Positions 25,059-37,105 of a stretch of 64,000 nucleotides of DNA are shown here, piece by piece. How positions within the stretch are numbered: position 1 is the stretch's first letter; every line of letters begins with the position of its first letter. The notes under the pieces were generated by a model, which was not told the DNA's origin, did no database searches, and worked only from the letters and a program-made list of their open reading frames with translations. The stretch is from Cinclus cinclus (Eukaryota > Chordata > Aves > Passeriformes > Cinclidae), in contig NC_085046.1 of NCBI RefSeq assembly GCF_963662255.1, positions 143,731,762-143,795,761 of the forward strand, written 5' to 3'. The position numbers and the translations under genes are program-made.

Positions 25059-28000
25059 AATCACAGCTCAGTTACCTGATCCATAGGGGCAGATGAAGCA
25101 AGTGGATGTCACTAGAAAGCAAAATTAGCTTATGAACTTGGGCAGATTCAAGCCTTCACTAGATAGAAGTGGCAAAGATCAAACTTTGATTCAGCAGTGC
25201 ATAGTTCTGACTTTGTGTGCCTGGAAAACCTGAGATTTGGATCTTATGGTGTTCTGTAGCATCCTGAATTTACCTGGCACTGATATGCTACTCTTCCTGA
25301 AAGCCCTGATTGTGGTCCTTGCTTCTTAGAGAAACCTCACAACCTTCAACAAGTATTAGCCCTGTCACAAAACTCTGCTTCTCTGAATTTATTTCAGGAT
25401 TAAGGACTGTAAATCCACTGCAGTAGGGAATGTTTGGCTCATGCTCAGCAATAGATACAGATGTTTTCATGTAGGTCATTGAGCTAGATCTGCTTCAGGT
25501 CAGTAGTGGCCAAAGGTAAATGTTGTTTCATTACAAAAATTGAAAGTGGATCCCAATAAAACTTTAAAGGAGCAATTGCTATTTCACCTAATTTCTTATG
25601 TTAAGTCTAAAATGTCTTAAAAATGCCATGACATTGAGGTTATTATCTTAAAAGACCAACACTCATTTATCCAGGGTAATGGTGGGTTCAGATAATTGCA
25701 TTAACAGAAGGAATTGGTGGTATGGATAAAAGTTGCAAAGGCATCCATCTGGCTTTGCACAGTCAGTCTGGGTCCTGCAGGACTCATTAGCTCTCAGCTT
25801 CAGCTCTGCAAGATGTGGATTATTCCTTGTAAAGCCACTGGTCACTCCAGCCCCCTGCAGTCCCAAAGAATGGTGAAGGGGGGTACATACCACTGTACAA
25901 ATGCACAGAGCCTGCTCCTTTGCAACGTCATGCTGCTTTCCCAGAGAAAAGAAGCCCTGGGAGGGCAGTGGAGAAGGAGCACTGCTGCTCAGCATTTGGC
26001 CTGCCTCTGTACAAACCCAGCCTGGAGCGAGCACTGGGGATTGTCCTGTTCTCCCTCACATGTGCAGGTGCCTGCACCACACCCTGCAAGGAGCATGGCT
26101 GTCCTTGGGCAGGCTGAGGGACCTGGCAAGGGACTGTCATTGCCAACAGGATGTGACCATGGATGGGGCACTTGGCCATATGACAGCAACAGAACACTTT
26201 AGAGATCATAAACTCATTTGCAATGGACGAACCACCACCACCATCACTCTTAGAACAGTTATCTCCTTAGCTGACCCACGGAAGTTGTTTTTATGACAAA
26301 AGGGCATCCAGTTTTCAGCAAAAGTTGTTATCATGTTTCCAAAAGTGGACAAGCTTCCCATCTCAAGAGGTGAACAGCATGGGACAAAGAAGAGAGTCTG
26401 TGTGGTTCAGTAGTCTCCTATTTTAATCCACAGCCCTGGCTACTGACAAGATAGGCTATTACAGCTCCTTTAGAGCTCCTCAGTGTGCTTGTGCCAGTTC
26501 CTTATCCATGGGTCATTGATATGATGGAGCACTGTGACAGCCTTAGAGCCCCTTATATTTTCAGTTGTCAGACTGAATACAGGGAGATGCTCAGCAGCAG
26601 AAACTCACTCGTAGTGTTCCTTTTATGCATGTTCATGGAGCATTTATAATCTTTCATAATGGAAAAGTACAAAATACACTATTCCAGATTTTTCTAATTG
26701 CAAAGGCCAAATTACCAAGTATAATGGAGCAAAACAATTTCATTTTTGTCTCATTTCCGAGCTAAAATGTTACAATTACAAGACCAACCGAGATTCAGAA
26801 TACTATTTTTGTGCCTTGTCTTAGTGTCTCATTAGAAAATACATTTTTAAAGGCTGCTTACCATTGCTATGCACAATTACAACTTTCATGACAGATCTCA
26901 CTTTTAAGCATATCATTGTTTAGAGATGAAGAGTTACAAAATAGAATCCAGAATGGTATTTGAACAGCATCCTGTCCAAGACACAGTTTAAAAGGGCAGT
27001 AGCCAGAACAATAAATTAAATCATGCTTACTTCCATATTAAAAATTTCAGCAGTAAACTTCAGATCTCTACACTGCTTTTCATATGTGCAATAGAAGAAT
27101 GGTCAAAAGTTATCAGCTCTGTGATGAAATGAGTGGCAAGCTGAAATTTGATTTATGACCTGGCAGGTAATAACAAATAATTCTAAGTGGGGTTTTATTG
27201 TCAAAGCACTGATGAGCTTGTTTTGTTTCTGGCTAAAAGAAAAATGAGTCTTCCCTACTTTTTATCCATTTAAGAAAGTTTGGAAAGGGAAGACTGTAGC
27301 TTTTTCCTCAGCAGACAGAAATTGAAATAGAGAACTTTTATGGAGGTCAAGATGACTGCACAAGCTCAATGAAATGAACTCAGCCACCACCATTGTCTGA
27401 TTCATTTTAGCTTATTTCTCTTGTGTCTGAGCTTGTCCCTTAAGATGACAGCCTTGATGACAACATCTTGAGAGCCACTCCACAGTAATTTAAAGTAATA
27501 TATAATTACTTTGGGGCTGAAAGCTCCCAGTTTCCAAAGCAATAGCAGCTGTATGAGTTCTGGCTCATCTAACAGGACAGTAGCTCTGCAAGCTCCTCCA
27601 GCCTCTTTTGCAAGCTTACCCACTGGATCACAAAACAATTCATTTGGGCTCTATAGGATCTGGGGCCCAGATGTGACTGGAGAACTGCAGCATTTCTCCA
27701 AGGACAAGGAGCTGGCAGTCAGTGCTATCAAAACAAATAGTGAAAGTCACAGGATGAGCACTAGCAGGGTGTGGAGGGAGTATTTAGAAAGCATAGCACA
27801 GGCTCTTCACACTAGGAAAAACCTGGTGTTAGAATGATCAGCTCTAATGGGGAGCTTGCTCAGTGCCTCACTTTGTTGAGGGGATTGTCAGGTTCCAGAG
27901 AGCTTTGCCAGACATTCACAATGGTTCAGGCCAACATCCAGATCCAAAAATCCGTCTTTATGTGCATCTGGATTTTATGGTTCACCAACACTGCCGACTA

Positions 28001-30862
28001 CACCATGTGCTTAGTACCAGCATTTTGGATCCAGCTCAGTATGTGCCACACAGTCCATTAGAAAACAACACCCTTCAGCCACCATGTCTTTAATCAGGCT
28101 TCAGTTCCCTGCTGGAGTTTGGAGTTCTCTGGATTATTTTCTTTGTGGAAATGTGCTTTGAAGTGATGTTGATAAATAGTGATTACTTTTGTGGCCCCTA
28201 CCTAATTAACTTTGAAAATTATTTTATTATTACTTGACTTCATCTATTCTCTCCTTCAAAACTCTCATCCAATATACATTTAACAAACCTTCCTCCATGC
28301 ATGTACATTACTCAAATAAGTTTTAACAACTACTCACTATTGATAAGTTAAGACTTGAATCTTGATTACTGACAGATGGCTTTTCTCCAGAAGTTAGACC
28401 CAAAAGTACATAATTTTAGAACAGAAGCAGATTTAATGATCAAGTAAATTATTAGAACTAGAAAACTATTCACCATAAAAGCCAACTCACTTGTTAAACA
28501 TTTCAGAAAACTCAACATGAAGTCTTTTTTCTGTAGCTGTACTCTGAATAAGCTGATTTTCATGTTTTGTTAATGTTCATCTCTGGTATCTCTGAGCTGT
28601 GAAGCAGAACACCTCCAAGGTCAGGAAGCCATACGTGCTGCACTTGCTAAATCTCATTCCCTGTACAGTCACTGGCCAAAACAATTGGGGGTCCAACCAC
28701 TGCCTTCAGCAGGAACAAAACCATCCTGCTTGGATTTGTCTTAAATGAGAAGCAAACCCAGACTATACAGTCAGCCTCACAATGTAAGAAATCCCTGTCT
28801 GTAAATACAGTTACATATCTCCGATCTTAAAATATCATAAGATAAAAACAGTAAGATTTTTTTTTCCATCTATTTGGTTATTTTGATACACAGAACTGCT
28901 GTCCAAGGCAGGTGCCTCAGTGTGGTCTGTCTGGGCTGTGCCTGCAGGCATGGAAGGGATTGTGCAAAATGATCTTGTGCAAAAAATGCCTGTGCCTATG
29001 GCATTGTTTCCCATTGCTGACAAAACACAGTTCCTACCTGTGCCCTGTGATCCCAGGGAGAAACTCCCTATTATGCTGTTGAGACCTCACACTGATGGGG
29101 AAAATGTCAGGGTAAAATAACAGTGAAGCTCTTTGATGCTCTTCAATGAGCTATAATTACCACAATGTCTAGAAAAGTGGATCAATTAACTGAGATACAT
29201 GCATGGGGGATTATTGTGGTAAAGAACATTCTCCTTCTAATGACTTTCTACTGAAATTTTTACTCTGAGGGGATTTAAACATATTAAATGCTGGGCAAGA
29301 GAGCACTGCAGGTGAGGTTCAGCTGCATTACCGTATGTTGAAAGAAAAAATTATATTACTGAAACATTTAGAAACAATTCAAGTAGAGATAATAAATGCT
29401 TAATGACTGCCAATAAATGGTTGGTCAGTGGTTACGACAGTTAAGAATCTAAGAATCACAGGTTTGTTAAAGTGATGGGATTGTACTATGTATAAAATAC
29501 AGCTACTTCTGTTACCAATATGCTTTTAACAACTCTTTAATTTTATTTAACCTTTTCCAATTATTTTTAGAGATGGACAGAATATTAATTAAAAAATAAA
29601 AAAATAAATAACTATTGAATCCTTTTGGATCTACTGTAAAGGTACAATGTTTTTGAACTCCTGCCATTCACTTCTAGCCTCAAAGTCCAGAAGCCAGAGT
29701 CACACCAGTGATGTACTGGTCTGGTGTGTCAGAAAGAAGGGAAACTGAAGTGGACACTGGTTATTCATTCTCTGATGAACTTTTCAGTTTGCCTTTGCCT
29801 GTTTACATCTGTGGTCCCTCAAGGGTAGCCCAAGACATATTTCTACCTGTCTCTGCAGCATTATGGTCCTCTCTACAACCCACTTTTTCCTCCCTGCCCA
29901 TTCCACCTTCCTTCCTTGCAAGCCAAGTCACAGCCACCCTCCACTATTGCAAGGATGGATTCACAATCAATCCCCACCAAAGCAATACATCTAGGGCTAC
30001 CACACCCCTTCATGGCTGGGAAGCACCATTCCATGGTCATTGTCAGCCTTTATTTAGCTATAAAAGTGATTCACTCTCTCTGCTATGCTGCTGACCTTTT
30101 CAGAATTACACCCACAGCCCACCCTGAAGCCAATAAACTCTTGGTGCAAAGGGAAATAAACCTGCCTTAGCCCATTGCAGGATTTTCTAATTATTTCTGA
30201 AATGTCTTTGCTCTCACAGCAGATTTGGGGGGGGGGAGCACTGTGCAATGCAGCTGACACACAAAAGTTCCTCCCCACATCTGTGAGAGCTACAGACTGT
30301 TCTGGAACAGGCTGATAATGTCAGGTTTATTCCTGAGGTCAGGTAAATGCAGGTGCCATCTCTCCCCATAATATGTGCAAAAGTCCTACTACCCCACTGC
30401 TGGGAAATACAAATACAGCAAATACAGACAGAAGATCTCCCAGCTTTGTTACACCTGAGCTATTGCCCAGATCTCTGGCACTGAATCAGAACCCAAACCA
30501 TTGGAATCATCACAGACCATGTGTAGGAGGCTTAGGACAAGGCAAATTGCATCCTAAACTCTGCTAATGTCACCGACCAACTCTTTCCCTGGATATAATG
30601 GAGAGCAGAGACATTTGCTCAGGTGTAGCTGTTGTAGATAACCACCTTACTCAAGTGAATTTCACTCTTATTTATTATCAATGGAAGGAAAGTGAGACGT
30701 CCCACTGTAATTTCAGCCTGCTTAGAAAGGTTGTGTTGACTTTTGAGGTTTAATTGTCCATTGCTGTATAAAATGCTGCCATTTCATGAGCTCTACACTG
30801 GGCAAGCGTCTCATACATGCAGAGCCCCATAAACACTGAAGCAAGGATTTTTAACCATATTA
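25059..30862. other. Unique noncoding stretch
   Basis: No transposon or gene recognised in almost 6 kb. The 25.7-26.3 kb part is locally richer in G+C and holds several overlapping frames (longest 25714-26202, 162 codons) on both strands without domains. The frames at 27511-27837 and 29708-30094 also have no recognised motif. Confidence 0.5.
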
Positions 30863-30905
30863 TTCTTTTTTTTTTCCTTTTTTTTTCCTTTTTTTTTTTT
30901 TTTTT
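30863..30905 (+). repeat. T-rich polypyrimidine tract
   Basis: Runs of 8 to 17 T interrupted by CC pairs. It may be the decayed poly-A tail of a minus-strand retrosequence, but no body was recognised beside it. Confidence 0.85.
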
Positions 30906-33264
30906 GCAACAGGACTGCTTGTAACAAAAACTAATTGAGAAAAGAACATATATTGTTAGGAAGATTTCATTTGTAACAGTGCAGGGAACATACTGATTAA
31001 CAAGTCACTCAAAAAATCATGCAGTTGCTAACCCTTTTCCTTAGTTGCTCACCAAGATAGGTGTTTATTCCCTCCCCTCTAGTCAGTGATGTAGCTGCAT
31101 AAACTGCCTGACATAACTCCAAATTTACCCAGTAAACACAGGGAGAGCCCTACAAGATTAGGACAGAAGTAAATTTTATTTAGCTCCTGTTTAAATGACA
31201 AGCTATGTGAATTTTAAAACACATAATCTGTTTTCTTTTACTCTTTCAGGTCACAGGCAGGACCTGACAGTTTCCAAACTATTTTCTGACACATTGAAAC
31301 ACGTTACCTACCTTCCTTTGTTAAAGTATACAAATGACTGACCATAAATCAGGAAAAGTAATAATTTCATGTTCTAGTGCATGATTCTCCTTACGTGGTG
31401 CTCAATAAATGTATTGTCTGGTGTTATCTGCTGTGTACAGAAAAGCCAGAAATGAAAACTGAGACTGGGAGAAAAACATATATACAGCCATGTCTCCACT
31501 GCCTGTCATGCTCGTGGGCAGGAGACAGGGATCAGTCCTACAGCAATCCAGGCTTCAACAACCTTCCTCTGTATGGATATCAGAGGCAGTTTTCTACCCA
31601 TAGTAGAAAAATCTCCCTTTGAGATGAAGTATTTCCCTTCTCCTGGGTTATTGTTGAGAAGATCTGGGCAGACATTCAATGCTTCTGACTCCATCTCCCT
31701 GTCATGGAGGAAATCTCGTTTCCCAGGACAGTCTGATGTCCTCAGCTCCTCCTCAAGGACTTGATTTCCCTTAGGATCTCATTTGAAATGACTTGGGATT
31801 CCACTTGATCTGTCTTGAGGTCCAAAAAGCCTGAGTGGCACTCCCAGCAGTGTTAGACATCCTGGGTGTAGGTGGCCACTGCAGGACTCAGTCACCCTGG
31901 GGAGGGAAAGGCTCTCACCAGCACAGCAGGAAGAGAACATATCTGGGCCAGGACTCAACCTGGGTAGCTTTAAGCACCCATCTGCACAATATGAAATAAG
32001 TATCTTGTCACTTTAAGCTCTCTTATCAGCCTGTACCATTAATTTGGCTTGGTTTTAGCCCCAAGGGCACCCTTCACACTCTAGCAAAGACCACAAAGAA
32101 AATATAGATGGACTCTCAGGTAACTCTGTAGTGCTTCAGTTGGGGTGATTTAGGCTTAAGACACATGGCAGGAGCTCATAAACACCTGTCCAAATTCAGT
32201 TCCTGACCCATGAGAACCTTACCCACCCAGTGTTTATTAAATGAGAGCTGAATGTGGACCAGGCAAGGACCCCTGAAAAGTAATGCAAACAGCTGGAAAA
32301 CAATTCACCAAAACTTTATTACTAAAAAGTTCTATTACTGGCCTGAGCTCTAGATTATGGGTGTATTATTCTTGCCAGTCATAGATTGTCTGTTCAACAC
32401 AGTCAAAACTGAAGATGAAGCAGATCTGAGGAATTTATTATGTTTTGGGGGTTTTTTATATACTTATTTGGTTTTTCACCCTTTCTGTCTCTTCCCATTA
32501 GGAGGTGAGTAAGAGGCAGATCCATGTTCACAGCTTCTAATGAAACTGCGGAGGTGAGAAGAGACAGCAAGATAATTAAATTCCATGGAACTAGAACCTG
32601 TTCCTCAGGTCGTCAATTTGGCCAATACTCAAACTTGTGTTAGTTCAGGTACATTAAATTAAATGTAGCTAAAAGCCTGGAGGGGAGTGGTGCCTGGCTT
32701 GTGCCATCCCACGGCAATGCCCAGCACAGCCAACGCCAGGGGAGACACCAAAAACTTCAGCACAGACTGGCTCCCTACACAGCCTCATTCACCCTGTGCT
32801 GCCCCCCTGATAACAAGGCTTTTCTCAGTCAAGGCAGAGTGCAGGCAACCCCTGCAGTTGTATGCCCTCAATTCTCTTGGAAAGGACTAACTTGACAGTC
32901 ACAAGAAACCAAAGGGTGAATAAACAGTGGGAAACCAGACTGTGAGACTCAAAAGAACTGCACTTCATGGAGCATCCTGCTAACAAATAAACAAAAAAGA
33001 AAATAGAAAATTAAATTTAAAGGAAAATAAATGTACATTCCTTAAAGCTTTAAGCTCTTTTCAGAATTATCTACTGAATTTCCCATATACAGGTAAATCC
33101 TTGTGCTGCCTGGTGATACTGTGCCACATAAGTGGGCTGTCAAGTCCTACAGATGAACATCCATCAGGCTGTTCTGCCATCCCTGTGTTACAGCACTGGG
33201 GAATCATTGTGAAATGAGGCTGGAGGGGGCACACAGCTGGCAGTTCTAGGCTGGAATCTATTCT
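30906..33264. other. Unique noncoding stretch
   Basis: No gene or repeat recognised. Frames are short and overlap on both strands, for example around 31377-31764 and 32687-32895. Confidence 0.55.
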
Positions 33265-33394
33265 GGATAGACAGCTGTCAAGTGCTACACCTCCTGGAAG
33301 AGGCATTTCCTTGCCTCCCACAACCTTTTTTGCTGATTTAGCTAGATCCACTGCTAAAAACATTCTTCTAATTTCCAAATTAAGTCTTCCCTTT
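33265..33394 (-). mobile_element. Old decayed CR1-type LINE relic
   Basis: On the minus strand the segment begins with a GGAAGACTTAATTTGGAAAT block, then TTAGAAGAATGTTTTTAGCAG, a GGTTG, GGGAGG and TTCCAGGAGGT series, then CTTGACAGC. This follows the part of CR1/L3-type elements coding for the ORF2 C-terminus. The matching protein frame has an EIRRMF start where younger copies have DIRKNFF, and GGKEMPLPGGV where they have an RLPREVVESPSLEV-type end. Divergence is much higher than in the other copies. No 3' tail was recognised downstream. Confidence 0.5.
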
Positions 33395-35552
33395 GAGATG
33401 TTTCCTAATTACACCATGTCCCACATGGAATGAACATGGAGACCAGACGATTTTTGCAGCAATTTGTTTTATATTGACCCCTGTTTCTTAACACCTGTCA
33501 GTCTTCCCCTGACTGAGCAACCCCAGTCCTGTCCACTTTCCAATGCATGTCAGTAGCACAATATCTGTGACACATAGCTCTGCCCTGCTAGCTTTCCCCA
33601 GCTAGCCCAAATTCTGTTTCCATCTGGTGCTCACAAAACCTCAGACTGAGATCTTACCTATAGTGATGATTATTGTCCTCCTGTGTCTGCCTTTGGTGAA
33701 GGGGCTCGAATTTGGTTAGTCAAGGCCAGCTTCTCAACCATTCCAGTTTCTAGAACTTCTCCTGCAGATCTGTTTTCTCCCACTTTTATTTGTATAATTG
33801 AGACTAAGAGCTATGTCTGAAACCTTTACTGTACTGTAATTTCTTTTTTTATTAAAAAGTTCTCAGATAACTTCTATTGAATGATTCCCACCCATGAGCA
33901 TGTTTAATCAAACCCCACTTGGTGGTACCTGCAAACTGCCTAAGTAGGTTTCCTATTCCATCCTCTAGTGAAAATAATAATAGGCCAGACAGGCCAGTGC
34001 AGACTTCCATTCATAATAAACCATTTTTGTAGGTTTCTCCAGGCTGTTATGCACAGGTGTTCAAGCAGTTTTCCTCAAATCCAGTTATCTTTAGACTTTG
34101 TGGGGTTTTTTGTAATACCAGTAGCTTGAGAGAGGTGTTGTGCCATGTTTTGAAAATCAAAATTTTTCTTTCCCTCCAGGCTCATCGAAGGGTCTCTTGC
34201 TGATCCATACTCTGCCTAGACCCTACTAGAAAGTAGTTTAGTTTAGCCTTTAGTTTCCCATTTTGCCAGACTGACTTCCCAACACCATCTTTCCTTTCCT
34301 TCTGTTGTTATTGATGTGGGCTGTTAAGTCTTTTGAGTCCATCTTTGGGTTGGTGTTACTGTCTTACCAAGTTAATAAGAAAGTCCCTATTCATTGACTA
34401 AACACTTCCAAAAGAGGAATTATGTTCCCAAATAAAGTGCTTGCACTGAAATCAAATAAGACTCCAGCACAAAAATGTGTCATTTGGGATGTTCCAGGGT
34501 ATCTTTCTTTTGCTTCTCTTTGGGGTGTCTCACAGAGCAGCAAGCTACTGCATCATTTCTCTTCATGCTGCCCTATATAGGTAAAAGCTCTTCAGTCTTC
34601 CTTTCATCTGAAGGACCTAAGTTGGGCCAGCTGAACCACGAAGAGAAAATCCTATTTCTGGCAGCCCTTCTCTAGGATATATGTCACATTTCTACACTGA
34701 CTCAGGGATAGAAAGCCAGGCAGAGCTGATGCAGAGATTAACATGGGATCTTTACCCTGTTAGCAGCTGTCCCTATTAAAATGGCTCTCACGTGGTTGGA
34801 GAACAGCCCTGGGATAAAGCCAGGTCCCAGACTCCTTGCTCAGAAGTTTACCCAGTTGCTTCCTTCTTTGATGTATCCCTTAAGATATCACCCTGCTCTG
34901 TACTGGTCTTACTTCACTACACAGTGAGGACAGCTGCACAAGGTAACCTTCTGCATGTGTCATGCATCAGCAAAAAAATATCCAATTTAATAGGAAGGAG
35001 TGTCTGAGAAATATGTCAATCACAGAGACCCTTCTCTCACTATAAGAGAAACTGCACTCAGAAACTGCCACCAGCCTTGGCAGCATAAGGGTAACTAATG
35101 ATGCTGTGTAGGAATTTGAGGAGTCCTGGGTTTCAGCCTCACTCTCCTGATCAGTTCACCTAAATGACTTACCAGAAGCTCAAAAAGAAAGGGAAACTCA
35201 TAAAAAAATACAAGAGCTTCCAGAAGTACATATAGTGTTAGAGTTTATGACTAGGTCTCTTGCCAGGATGGCTCTTCACCTGTCACCTTGCCTTGCTTTG
35301 ACCTTCTGCTTCTGAGATTTGACCTATATTTTATGCCAAAAGCCATATTCTGTGTTTTTAACAGGAGAGTCAACAACGGTGTCTAAAGAACCCTGATACC
35401 AGGAAGAAGGTATGTGCCCATTAATCCCATTAATTTGTGCATCAGCTGTGTGAAAGAATGATTGGCTTTGACAAAGAAATAGAACGACCCACAATCTCTG
35501 AGGATAGTGTGTGCTAAATAAGCTTCCAAATTTTCAAATTTCTTAGAATGAA
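33395..35552. other. Unique noncoding stretch
   Basis: No gene, transposon or long repeat recognised. Confidence 0.55.
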
Positions 35553-35638
35553 GGCCCAGATTCATAAAGTCATTTGACTGCTGAATCCTACTGAAATTCT
35601 TGGGAGCCCAGAGCAATGTTGCTTTGTGAATCTTGGCC
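35553..35638. mobile_element. Palindromic MITE relic
   Basis: An 86-bp segment whose ends are inverted repeats. The left end reads GGCCCAGATTCATAAAG, and the complement of the right end reads GGCCAAGATTCACAAAG, so 15 of 17 positions agree. The centre (TCCTACTGAAATTCTTGGGAG) resembles the CCCATTGAAATCAATGGGAG core of palindromic nonautonomous DNA transposons known from turtles, crocodilians and, as old relics, birds. No transposase is encoded, as expected for a MITE. No clear target-site duplication is seen, so strand and exact ends are open. Confidence 0.6.
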
Positions 35639-35994
35639 AATGTGCCTGAACTCCAGTGCAGCAGTCAAGGCAATGGCAAACTTCCCACAAAGACCAGTGG
35701 AACAGGCTTCAAGAGACTGTCACTCTTAATGTCTAATGTTAAGGTAACCCTTCAGCTGAATTAAATTATTCCAGGCTTGTCAAAGTCAGTGGATCTTGTA
35801 CATCTGGAATTATCAGGGTCTCATATTATTTCTCTCATTTTTTATGAGTTGCCTCTCATGTTTTTTCTACAGGAGTCTGCTGGCAGAGACCACAGCAGTG
35901 GTCTGTTGGACTATTCCTGGGAACAGTGAGATTGGTGGAATAATTTTTGTGCATTTTCCTCATCACAACACATTCCCATGAAAATAGAAATGCC

Positions 35995-36024
35995 ACTAAG
36001 GTGATCTTTAAGGTCCCTTCCAAC
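35995..36024 (+). mobile_element. CR1 3'-end scrap
   Basis: The stretch TGATCTTTAAGGTCCCTTCC followed by AAC is identical to the most conserved block of the CR1 3' end, just upstream of the usual octamer tail. It is preceded by ACTAAGG, where CR1 has ACTAGA or ACTAAA. No further CR1 sequence or tail is seen on either side. It may be a very short insertion or the remnant of a decayed one. Confidence 0.4.
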
Positions 36025-37023
36025 AGAAGCAGGAGGACAGAGAGCTAAAGAGGTCTGAGATAGCCTCACATTTGCTAAAGTCTCCAAGACATTCAACATT
36101 ATTCCCACAGACATTTTTTAAAAATAGATCAGTAAGTAAAAAGCTAAAAATTCAACTAAACATGGGGCCAGGTTGTAGCATGCCTCCCCATCAGTCTCCC
36201 TGCAGAAGATAAAGTAATCAGCTTTTAAATATTTTATTTGCTGTGAATTTCAAACATTTCCTCAGCATGTTGAAATGTGCCAAGGACTGTGGCTTTTGAT
36301 ATTTAAGCCAAAACCAAATAATCTGTTGACCTGTCAAATACGATGCTTCTAGTGTTTAATAATAATTTTTAAAATCCTGTAAAAGTCAGTTCAGAAAATA
36401 TTCCTGTTAAACAGACACTGGTGACTGCTTTAAATCCTTCACTTAATGCCTGTGTGGAAGAGAGTAAGAGATAAGACCAAAGCCAACATATCCTTTGAGC
36501 ACTGTGATCAAAGTACATAAAAGATACTTTAATAGAAGAATTTTGCTGTCAAAATGCAGCTTCTACACTAAAGCTCTCACAGTGCACTGGAGAAATTACT
36601 GAAGCACTTGTTTCTCTCAGAGAGCAGCCTCTTGTGAAGAAACACACCCCAAAACCCCACAAACAATAGTAGAAGTCTGACCAGCTGGTATCAGGGGGCT
36701 GTGGATCAGATTGCTTCTGGCCTGATTTGACTCTTTATTTAAAATTTTTATAAGGAAGGAATGTGTCACTAGTCCCATCAGTAAGAACAGATCTGTCCTG
36801 GCACAGTGATGTGCCTACACTCACTTTGAGAGCAGTCAGACTGTGTCACCAATTAATGGTGTTGAGCTGTGCCAGCACTCACAGGGATTGACTGCGTTTT
36901 TCAGACCTGAGTTGCAGGACAGATGAACTTCGAAAGACTTCTAAATTGCTGTTCCCATCACTGAGTGTATCTGTGGATACAAATCTTTTCCTCTCCCCAG
37001 CTAAACTTTTTTTGGGGGAGAGG
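36025..37023. other. Unique noncoding stretch
   Basis: Nothing recognised in this AT-rich kilobase. Confidence 0.55.
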
Positions 37024-37105
37024 TGTTTTTTGTTTTTTTTTGTTTTTTTTTTTTTTTTGTTTTTGTTTTGGGTTTTTTTTTTTTTTTGTTTTGTTTTGTT
37101 TTTTT
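37024..37105 (+). repeat. T-rich tract with GTTTT units
   Basis: About 80 bp made almost only of T, with scattered G, including several GTTTT units near the right end. It is simple sequence or a decayed retroposon tail in minus orientation. No body is recognised. Confidence 0.9.

Noticed and set aside
24699..25086. Lys/Glu-rich and Phe/Leu-rich frames of about 120 codons
   Set aside because: Products of the GGAA/GAAA array, open in several phases at once.
25714..26296. Cluster of overlapping frames up to 162 codons
   Set aside because: Frames occur on both strands in a locally G+C-richer patch, where stops are rarer by chance. No domain, splice pattern or codon bias is visible.
31910..31985. 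GGGCCAGGACTCAACCTGGGTAGC, reminiscent of a tRNA- or SINE-like segment
   Set aside because: No A or B box in proper spacing and no tail; similarity is too vague.
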